This document shows, piece after piece, positions 58,082-64,000 of a DNA stretch of 64,000 nt. The notes under the pieces are model-generated. The model ran no database searches. It worked only from the letters and a program-made list of their open reading frames with translations, and was not told where the DNA came from. A program made the translations under genes and the position numbers. The stretch is from Demequina aurantiaca (GTDB lineage: Bacteria; Actinomycetota; Actinomycetes; Actinomycetales; Demequinaceae), in contig NZ_BBRF01000002.1 in NCBI RefSeq assembly GCF_000975135.1, forward strand, positions 62,001-126,000, written 5' to 3'. Every line of letters begins with the position of its first letter. Position 1 is the first letter of the stretch.

Positions 58082-59900
58082 GCAGGGCAAGCCCCTCTCG
58101 CGACGGGACCGACGTGCCATGGAGGCGCGCGCTGCCGCAACCAACCCCGACGCCACCGAGTCATTGGAATCCGCCGGCGATCACCCTTCGCCCCCCACGG
58201 ACGGCCTGTCGCGCCGTGACCGCCGCCGCATAGAGCGTTCCCAGCAGCCGATGGAGACGTGGACCGCCGAGGAAGAAATGATCGCCACAGGTCAGCTTCC
58301 CGCGATGACTCCCGAAGTGATTGCCCAGCAGGAGCAGATTGCCAAGAAGAAGGCAGCAGAGGCCGCAGCCGATGCTGCTGCGGCGGCCGCCGCTCTTGGC
58401 CTCGCCCACGGTGACGACGCGCCACCGGCTCCCGCGGATACGGACGCATCGACGCCTCCCGTGCGTGCGAGTGCGTTTGGTCGCGTGGCGGATGCCGGCA
58501 CCGAGCCTGACGACACTGCTTCAGGCGACGATGTTCCAGAAGGCCGCCCTGCCGAGGTTGGCGGTTCCGACGACAGCGCGACCGACGACAGTGCTTCAGG
58601 CGATAGCACCTCCGAAGACGGCGATACCGGTAGCGACGTGCCTCTCGAGGATGCGCCGCACATCGACGAGTCGGCAATGGCCGCGACCGACGACACTGAC
58701 GCTGAGATGGTCCCACCCGAGGCCGGGACCACTGATGGGTCGGAGTCTGAGCACCAGCCCGCAGATGAGTCTGACGATGGCGCTGACGCCGAGCCGTCAA
58801 ACGAAACCGTTGCGGAATCTGATGTTGCGCCCCACGAGGACTCCGACGTGGCGTCTGAGGTGGACGGCGGCGAGCCGGACCTGGCCACTGAACAGCCGCT
58901 GCCCGGTGACGATGACGGGATCCCTGCGGCGTTCCGGGGGATGTTCCCGCCTGGCTCATTGCAAGCACGTGTCATGGCAGCACGCCGTGAAGAGGCAGCC
59001 CAGGCGGCCGCTGCACCCGCCGCACGTGCGTCGAGCGCGTCATCGAGCGACTCCCTCGAGGAATTTCGACGCCTGACCGCCGAAGCCATGGCGGGCATCG
59101 AGGGCTCAGCCGCACGCGCCGAGGCGCAGGCTGAGCCGACGGATCCCCAGCCCGAGTGGGGTGCGCCCTCGGAGCACGCAGCGGATGACTCATCCGCGGA
59201 TGCCGAGCTTGATGGCTCAGGTGACAAGATCGACGCTGAGGACGGCGAGTCAGGCGTAGATGCTGACGACGTCGCTACCGAGCAGAACCCTTGGCACGCC
59301 GCACCAGTACTCGCGGCAACCACCTCACCACCCGCGGGCGACGTAGCCGACGCACGTGAGCTCGACGAGTCTCCCGCCGAAACGGATGCCGAGCCGTCGA
59401 CATCAAGCGACGGGGAGTCGCTCGATGCGGATGCCGATGCCATGCCGCCCAAGGCCTCGTTCGACGACCTGATCGCCGCCCCTGAGGGCGAGGTTCCACT
59501 CGCCGAACAGACTGTCGATCCAAAGGCGGCGCTGCCTCAGGCGTCGGACGAGAACCCGACGGTTGAGCCTTCGATTTGGGACTCGCACCCGCTCAACGAC
59601 ACAAACGCCACCGCTCGTGAGTTGGCGGATGCGCCATCGCAGGCGATTCCGCAGCCCGACTTTTCCAAGTTGGCACCCGCGACAAACCCCGAGCACCCGG
59701 CGCCGTTCTCTCCCACGGCCTACACGGGCGGGGAGCCGCCGTTGACGACCGGCAGCATCGAGGTCGCGCGTCGCAAGGTTCCTGAACTTCATCCCGCGGG
59801 TGGCGCACGCCACTTCCGCTGGGCGCATATAGCCGTCATCGGTGCCATAGCTTTTGTTCTCGGCGTGCTCGTATGGAATTTGGCAGGGCAAGGATCATGA
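58074..59900 (+). CDS. Large acidic, disordered protein with C-terminal membrane anchor
   Basis: I do not recognise a functional family. The 608 residues start with a basic motif PLSRRDRRAMEARA, repeated as GLSRRDRRRIERSQ about 40 residues later, then TAEEEMIATGQLPAMTPE and an Ala/Lys coiled stretch (IAKKKAAEAAADAAAAAAAL). Residues about 125-580 are dominated by Asp, Glu, Ser, Thr and Ala with few hydrophobics. The end has a single hydrophobic helix (AHIAVIGAIAFVLGVLVW) and LAGQGS, so most of it is probably cytoplasmic and tail-anchored. The ATG at 58074 follows GGAGG, overlaps nadD, and its stop overlaps rsfS (ATGA). Confidence 0.75.
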   Translation: MTEQGKPLSRRDRRAMEARAAATNPDATESLESAGDHPSPPTDGLSRRDRRRIERSQQPMETWTAEEEMIATGQLPAMTPEVIAQQEQIAKKKAAEAAADAAAAAAALGLAHGDDAPPAPADTDASTPPVRASAFGRVADAGTEPDDTASGDDVPEGRPAEVGGSDDSATDDSASGDSTSEDGDTGSDVPLEDAPHIDESAMAATDDTDAEMVPPEAGTTDGSESEHQPADESDDGADAEPSNETVAESDVAPHEDSDVASEVDGGEPDLATEQPLPGDDDGIPAAFRGMFPPGSLQARVMAARREEAAQAAAAPAARASSASSSDSLEEFRRLTAEAMAGIEGSAARAEAQAEPTDPQPEWGAPSEHAADDSSADAELDGSGDKIDAEDGESGVDADDVATEQNPWHAAPVLAATTSPPAGDVADARELDESPAETDAEPSTSSDGESLDADADAMPPKASFDDLIAAPEGEVPLAEQTVDPKAALPQASDENPTVEPSIWDSHPLNDTNATARELADAPSQAIPQPDFSKLAPATNPEHPAPFSPTAYTGGEPPLTTGSIEVARRKVPELHPAGGARHFRWAHIAVIGAIAFVLGVLVWNLAGQGS

Positions 59901-60265
59901 CCGCGACAGAACGAGCCATCGAGCTCACACGAATGGCAGCATTGGCCGCCGACGACAAGAAGGCGGAGAACATCGTCGCCCTCGACGTGAGCGCCAAGAT
60001 GCCGCTTGCCGACGTCTTCCTCATCGCATCGGGCAGCAATGAGCGCCACGTAGCCGCGATCGCCGAGGGCATTGAGGACGCTCTGCGCGCCGAAGGCACG
60101 GACGCGAAGCGCCGTGAGGGCGTGCGCGAGGGCCGCTGGGCGCTGCTGGATTTCAACGACGTGATCGTGCACGTGATGCACGACGAGGATCGGGGATACT
60201 ACGAACTTGAGCGCCTCTGGAAGGACTGCCCGGTCGTACCGCTTCCGATAGCCTCGGATTCATGA
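59897..60265 (+). CDS. rsfS: Ribosomal silencing factor RsfS
   Basis: A 122-residue protein that binds L14 and blocks subunit joining under starvation. Family blocks: NIVALDVSAKMPLADVFLIASGSNERHVAAI and WALLDFNDVIVHVM. The ATG at 59897 overlaps the stop of the acidic protein (ATGA); its own stop overlaps the next start at 60262. Standard length. Confidence 0.95.
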   Translation: MTATERAIELTRMAALAADDKKAENIVALDVSAKMPLADVFLIASGSNERHVAAIAEGIEDALRAEGTDAKRREGVREGRWALLDFNDVIVHVMHDEDRGYYELERLWKDCPVVPLPIASDS

Positions 60266-60864
60266 CACAAGTCTACATCGTCCGCCACGGCCAAACCGAC
60301 TGGAATGTCGAAGGGCGTCTGCAGGGGTCCTCGAACACGTCGCTGAACGACACCGGGCGTGAGCAGGCGCGGCACGCCGCCTCGACTCTGGGTGCAGCGG
60401 TGCGCGAGGGTGTCGTCGTGGTGAGCTCGCCGCTCGACCGTACTCGAGAGACCGCGGACATTATTGCTGCGCAGTGGGGGAGCGAGATCCACACCGATCA
60501 GCGCCTGGTCGAGCGTGACTACGGTCCGTGGGAGGGCCTGACCGCCGACGAGCGCGAGCAATTCGACCCGCTGCAGCACAAGGCGTGGCGTGCCGGGCGT
60601 GAGCCAGAGTACGAAGGCTATGAGAACCACGCGACCGTTGGCGCGCGTATGGTCGAGGGAATCCTTCACTGGGTTGAGCAGGCGCCTGACGACCTGTTGA
60701 TCGTGACGCACGGAAGCTCCGCGCGTATGGCGATTCTTCACCTCCTCGAGCTGGAGGTCGCCGGCCGGCGCGTCGGAAACCTCGAAAACGCCGCCTGGTC
60801 TCGACTGGTGCAGCCCGAAGGTGGAGGCTGGTCGCTAGACCGCCACAACATCGGCGCTGAGTAA
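60262..60864 (+). CDS. Histidine phosphatase (phosphoglycerate mutase-like)
   Basis: A 200-residue branch 1 histidine phosphatase: VRHGQTDWN holds the catalytic His, SPLDRTRETA the phosphate-binding Arg, VERDYGPWEGL and VTHGSSAR the second His. Such enzymes downstream of nadD-rsfS in actinobacteria include phosphoglycerate mutase-like and glucosyl-phosphoglycerate phosphatases; the substrate is not evident. Translationally coupled to rsfS. Confidence 0.88.
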   Translation: MTQVYIVRHGQTDWNVEGRLQGSSNTSLNDTGREQARHAASTLGAAVREGVVVVSSPLDRTRETADIIAAQWGSEIHTDQRLVERDYGPWEGLTADEREQFDPLQHKAWRAGREPEYEGYENHATVGARMVEGILHWVEQAPDDLLIVTHGSSARMAILHLLELEVAGRRVGNLENAAWSRLVQPEGGGWSLDRHNIGAE

Positions 60865-61055
60865 TACGCCTCGACCCCGGCCCCACGTGGCATCGCGTGA
60901 CGGGGATCGGGAACCGCGGTTCAGGGCCCTAAGAGCTGGCCGTGTGGCTCACACCGCGCCCCTTCATTCCTGCGTTCAGGTTTGGGTTGTTTTTGGTGAC
61001 CCCGCCAATCCCACGTTCACCTGGTGGTTGAATTCTCGCGGCTCCGATTGACCGA

Positions 61056-61067
61056 CCGTCTAGACGG
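61056..61067. promoter_or_regulatory. TetR-type operator
   Basis: CCGTCTAGACGG is a perfect 12-base palindrome ending 16 bases before the ATG of the TetR-family gene, where it would overlap the promoter and block transcription. Autoregulation and control of the neighbouring transporter are inferred. Confidence 0.6.
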
Positions 61068-61083
61068 ACTGTACGATGGAGCG

Positions 61084-61629
61084 ATGCCCACCGAGACCCG
61101 CGCCTTAGATACCCGTACTGCCATCGTGCAGGCGACTTTCGACCTGACCTTGGCGAACGGGGCGGTGCCGTCGCTTGACGCGGTGGTGCGAGCATCGGGC
61201 GTCTCCAAGGGCGGCTTGCTACACCATTTCCCCACACGGGTGACGTTGCTTCGTGGCCTCGCCCAGTGGCTGGGCGCCAAGTCCATCGCCTGGTTCGATG
61301 ATCTCTGCGAGCAGGGCTCAGCGATCGATGCCTGGCTCGCCGCGTCGACCCCCAAGTCCGAGGAAATGAACGAGATCTTCGTGCTCTTCACCACGATGCA
61401 GGCGCTGCGTGCGGCGGGGGAGACCGGCGACAGCGACTACGGCGAGTTCACCGCCCACGTGGACCGGAAGATTGCCGAGGAACTCGCCGGGCCCGATGCC
61501 GAGCAGCGCGCGCTCTTGATCCGACTCGTGGGAGACGGGCTGTTCTTCGCGTCGCTCCTCGGGTCCAGCGTTCCCGAGGCGGCTCGCCTCGCTCTTAGTG
61601 AGCGGCTGGCAGCACCGGTTCCCTCGTGA
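61084..61629 (+). CDS. TetR-family transcriptional regulator
   Basis: A 181-residue repressor. The N-terminal helix-turn-helix is at about 10-55: AIVQATFDLTLANG, then SLDAVVRASGVSKGGLLHHFPTRVTLLRGL. The C-terminal ligand domain is of the TetR_C type. The ATG at 61084 fits the family; an upstream in-frame GTG would run through the operator palindrome. It precedes an MFS drug exporter by about 90 bases, a common drug-sensing repressor and pump pair. Confidence 0.88.
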   Translation: MPTETRALDTRTAIVQATFDLTLANGAVPSLDAVVRASGVSKGGLLHHFPTRVTLLRGLAQWLGAKSIAWFDDLCEQGSAIDAWLAASTPKSEEMNEIFVLFTTMQALRAAGETGDSDYGEFTAHVDRKIAEELAGPDAEQRALLIRLVGDGLFFASLLGSSVPEAARLALSERLAAPVPS

Positions 61630-61717
61630 TTCTCGCGGCACCAGCCGCACCCTGCATGACGTCACCGATGCGCATCTGTGTCCCACGGTGGCTCGCTTTC
61701 TCTTAAAGGAATGACCA

Positions 61718-63277
61718 ATGTCCCTCTTTACCAGGCCGAACTCTGCAGCCGAGATGTCTCACCGGCGGCAGTGGGCCGCGCTGGCGGTGCTCATGCTGCC
61801 CGTTCTGCTGATCTCGGTCGACAACACCGTGCTGAGCTTTGCTCTACCCATCATCACCGAGGACTTGGGGCCCAGCGCCACGATGCAGCTCTGGATCGCG
61901 GACATCTACGCGCTCGTACTTGCCGCATTGCTCGTCACCATGGGTAGCCTGAGCGACCGGTTTGGTCGCCGACGCATGTTGATTATTGGCGCGGTCGGCT
62001 TTGCGCTGGTGTCTGCCTTCGCCGCATTCGCGACGTCCCCCGAGCAGCTGTTCGCTGCACGGGCGGCGCTGGGTCTGTTTGGCGCGATGCTCATGCCCGC
62101 GACGCTGTCTCTGCTGCGCAACATCTTCATCGACCCGATGCGCAGGCGGAAGGCCATTGCGATCTGGGCCACCGGGTTTGCTGCCGGCAACAGCCTGGGG
62201 CCCATCCTCGGCGGCGCCCTGCTCGAGCACTTCCACTGGGGCTCGGTGTTCTTCATTGCCGTACCAATTCTGTTGCCGTTGCTCGTGCTGTACCGCTTCC
62301 TCCTGCCCGAATCCAAGGATCCACACCCGGGTCCCGTTGACCTCGTCAGTGCCGTGTTGTCCTTCGTCGGCATGTTCCTGGTGGTCTGGTCCATCAAGAC
62401 GCTGGCTCACGACGGCGTGACCGTGTGGCCCATCGCGGCAGCAGCCATGGGCGCCGCCATCATCGCGTGGTTCATCATCCGTCAGCTGCGCAGCGCGACT
62501 CCGCTGCTCGACGTCCGCCTCTTCAAGCGCCTCCCGTTCACTGCCTCGGTGCTTGCGAACTTCCTGTCCGTGGTCAGCCTCATCGGCTTCCTCTTCTTCA
62601 TTGCTCAACACCTGCAGTTGGTGCTAGGGATGAGCCCCATGAACGCCGGACTGGTACTGCTTCCTGGAGCAGTGCTATCCGCGATCGCCGGGATCGGTGT
62701 GGTGCGGTTGAGCAAGAAGTTCGCGCCGAAGTATCTGATGGTGGCCGGACTGGTACTCGTTGCCATCGGCTTCATTCTGGTTTTCGTGTTCCGTGTCGAT
62801 TTCACGGTCCCGGCGATCCTGCTGGCCTTCGGCTTCATCGAGATCGGCGTGGGCATGTCGCAGACGCTGTCCAACGACACCATCATCGGTTCCGTTCCCG
62901 CGGAGAAGGCTGGTGCCGCATCGGCCATTTCAGAGACGGCTTACGAGCTGGGTGCCGTCGTGGGCACCGCGACTCTCGGAACCATGATCACCGCGTTCTA
63001 TCGCACGAACATGACTGTCCCGGCCGGGCTAACTCCGGACCAGGCGACCCTAGCGGGGGAGACCATCAGTGGCGCTGCGGTGGTGGCGCAGGAGGTTCCT
63101 GCAACCATGGCGAGCGAGCTCATGGCGTCTGCCGGGCAGGCATTTGACTCTGGCTTGGGCTGGCTGGGTCTAGTGAGCGCCGTGCTCGTCCTGGGCGCAG
63201 CAGCGATCGTGATGGTGGGCTTCAAGGACCGCTCCCCGGTTCACCGCGAGGAGCCTGCGCCGACTCTCGTGAGCTAA
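61718..63277 (+). CDS. MFS transporter, DHA2 family (QacA/SmvA-like)
   Basis: A 519-residue proton-coupled exporter with fourteen predicted helices. The motif A loop is GSLSDRFGRRRM; the first helix has LISVDNTVLSFALPIITEDLG with the Asp typical of QacA/SmvA proteins that export cationic biocides and dyes. The later SNDTIIGSVPAEKAGAASAISETAYELG is also family-typical. Start follows AAGGAATG. Probably controlled by the upstream TetR protein; substrates not known. Confidence 0.92.
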   Translation: MSLFTRPNSAAEMSHRRQWAALAVLMLPVLLISVDNTVLSFALPIITEDLGPSATMQLWIADIYALVLAALLVTMGSLSDRFGRRRMLIIGAVGFALVSAFAAFATSPEQLFAARAALGLFGAMLMPATLSLLRNIFIDPMRRRKAIAIWATGFAAGNSLGPILGGALLEHFHWGSVFFIAVPILLPLLVLYRFLLPESKDPHPGPVDLVSAVLSFVGMFLVVWSIKTLAHDGVTVWPIAAAAMGAAIIAWFIIRQLRSATPLLDVRLFKRLPFTASVLANFLSVVSLIGFLFFIAQHLQLVLGMSPMNAGLVLLPGAVLSAIAGIGVVRLSKKFAPKYLMVAGLVLVAIGFILVFVFRVDFTVPAILLAFGFIEIGVGMSQTLSNDTIIGSVPAEKAGAASAISETAYELGAVVGTATLGTMITAFYRTNMTVPAGLTPDQATLAGETISGAAVVAQEVPATMASELMASAGQAFDSGLGWLGLVSAVLVLGAAAIVMVGFKDRSPVHREEPAPTLVS

Positions 63278-63358
63278 TTCGTCCTCCGATTAGGAAAGTG
63301 CGCCGCCGATTCGGTACTATGGCAGTCGCTCTTCGGGGCGCTCCGGTCGCAAGACCGC

Positions 63359-63434
63359 GGGGCTGTGGCGCAGCTGGTAGCGCACCTGCATGGCATGCAG
63401 GGGGTCAGGGGTTCGAGTCCCCTCAGCTCCACCA
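63359..63434 (+). tRNA. tRNA-Ala (anticodon GGC)
   Basis: Seventy-six bases fold as a cloverleaf. The acceptor GGGGCTG pairs with CAGCTCC; the anticodon stem CCTGC/GCAGG encloses loop ATGGCAT with anticodon GGC; the T arm has GGTTCGAGTCC; the CCA end is encoded. It reads GCC and GCU Ala codons. A likely -10 box TACTAT is at 63315-63320. Confidence 0.95.
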
Positions 63435-63437
63435 AAG

Positions 63438-63475
63438 AAACACGAAAGCCGTCCTTCGGGGCGGCTTTCGTGTTT
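63438..63475 (+). terminator. Terminator after tRNA-Ala
   Basis: A long stem (AAACACGAAAGCCG with its complement, continuing through TCC/GGG) is capped by a TTCG tetraloop and starts four bases after the tRNA CCA end. TTTCTC follows. Very stable hairpin. Confidence 0.85.
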
Positions 63476-63511
63476 CTCAGCAATTCCCTACTGAGGTTTA
63501 GGCTTGACGCT

Positions 63512-63853
63512 ATGCACAAGATATTTTCGATGCCCGTCGCTGACGTCTATCCGCTCTACGTCACGAAGTTGGAACGCAAGGGGCGCACGCGTGAGGAGCT
63601 CGATGAAGTCATCGAGTGGCTCACCGGTTACGACGATGCGACGCTCGCCGAGCAACTCGACACGGGCGCCACATTCGACGAGTTTTTCGCGGGCGCGAAG
63701 CTTAATGCACACAGCAATCTCATCAAGGGTGTGGTGTGCGGAGTAAGGGTCGAGGAGATCGAAGACCCGCTCATGCAGAAGATTCGCTACCTCGACAAGC
63801 TCGTCGACGAGCTCGCGCGCGGCAAGTCGATGGAGAAGGTGTTGCGCGCTTAG
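63512..63853 (+). CDS. DUF2200 family protein
   Basis: A 113-residue cytoplasmic protein matching DUF2200 along its length: [49 protein letters not shown] and [14 protein letters not shown]. Function unknown. The ATG at 63512 is the family start; the frame extends upstream through the tRNA without meaning. It stands alone after the tRNA terminator. Confidence 0.88.
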   Translation: MHKIFSMPVADVYPLYVTKLERKGRTREELDEVIEWLTGYDDATLAEQLDTGATFDEFFAGAKLNAHSNLIKGVVCGVRVEEIEDPLMQKIRYLDKLVDELARGKSMEKVLRA

Positions 63854-63868
63854 CACGTGCCAATGGCG

Positions 63869-64000
63869 CTAAGCGGCTCGATAGATCCTGATGTCGCCTA
63901 GCTTGGTGCGGGCACGTATCGACACCGTCTGCTCATCGGACGCCGGCGCCCGGTCACCGTCGAGTTCGTTGCGCACATGTCCTGATGTGGACGATAAGTC
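63869..64000 (-). CDS. DUF4097-type beta-strand protein, C-terminal end (partial)
   Basis: On the minus strand a frame open to the window edge ends at 63869. The last 43 residues read like the repeat end of DUF4097 adhesin-like proteins: DLSSTSGHVRNELDGD, then TVSIRARTKLGDIRIYRAA. The rest lies beyond the window. It is convergent with the DUF2200 gene, 15 bases apart. The family assignment rests on a short stretch. Confidence 0.6.
   Translation of the reverse strand, partial: DLSSTSGHVRNELDGDRAPASDEQTVSIRARTKLGDIRIYRAA

Noticed and set aside
58292-59452. Minus-strand Ser/Ala-rich frame of 386 codons opposite the acidic protein
   Set aside because: Low-complexity mirror of the Asp/Glu/Ser-rich coding strand; the plus-strand gene has the ribosome binding site and coupled start and stop.
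63365-63511. In-frame upstream extension of the DUF2200 gene through the tRNA
   Set aside because: The tRNA-Ala cloverleaf and its terminator occupy this stretch, and the DUF2200 family begins at the ATG at 63512.

Overview
The window reads as chromosomal DNA of a high-GC Gram-positive bacterium (Actinomycetota, probably order Micrococcales, in the range of Cellulomonas or Demequina). This rests on the gene orders murA-plsC-gpsA-ddl-DUF3515-thiL, rplU-rpmA-obg-proB-proA-nadD-rsfS and yceD-rpmF-rnc-mutM, an NdgR/LtbR-like IclR regulator divergent from leuCD, CenC-like GH9 cellulases, actinobacterial S-layer-homology repeats, and frequent GTG starts. The organism assignment is inference; no rRNA is present.

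Layout. 1-315 is the end of a septum-formation-domain gene. 605-2296 is a compact operon of three roadblock/LC7-type proteins around one MglA/CvnD-like GTPase. 2411-4705 holds an OafA/OatA-like acyltransferase with an SGNH domain and a small membrane protein. 4702-10596 (minus) carries two related GH9 endoglucanases, one apparently membrane-anchored and one free with an extra CBM4 and a CBM2. Both have a near-identical LacI-type palindrome upstream. 10870-13761 is ndgR-like/leuCD. 13829-21913 is mainly envelope and cofactor housekeeping (CPBP protease, murA, plsC, gpsA, ddl, DUF3515, MATE, thiL). 22030-30193 is rpmB, a DAK2 protein, recG, rsmD, coaD, yceD, rpmF, rnc and mutM, followed closely by a DevR/DosR-like response regulator.

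30821-38201 is an accessory island: an AT-richer intergenic region, a 2046-residue secreted protein (ThuA, sugar dehydrogenase, PKD, CBM6-like, concanavalin-like, TIG and SLH domains), and a membrane-anchored protein whose predicted mature N-terminus is His-Gly-Gly. Convergent to it is the complete cytochrome bd operon cydA-cydB-cydD-cydC, ending in a DevS/DosT-like GAF histidine kinase that keeps the haem-ligand motif. Kinase and regulator, about 7 kb apart, look like a split oxygen/redox two-component system that may govern cytochrome bd.

46068-60864 returns to housekeeping: RNase E/G, L21, L27, Obg, ProB, ProA, NadD, RsfS and a phosphoglycerate-mutase-like phosphatase. There are two oddities. 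A xylose-type ABC importer sits between proB and proA, and a very acidic tail-anchored 608-residue protein sits between nadD and rsfS. A 48-codon membrane microprotein lies between proA and nadD. The right end has a TetR/MFS drug-efflux pair, tRNA-Ala(GGC), a DUF2200 gene and the tail of a DUF4097-type gene.

Overall the window combines core genes with plant-polysaccharide use (two cellulases, a xylose-type importer, a multidomain surface sugar-oxidising protein) and micro-oxic respiration control. I saw no insertion sequence, phage, CRISPR array or rRNA.
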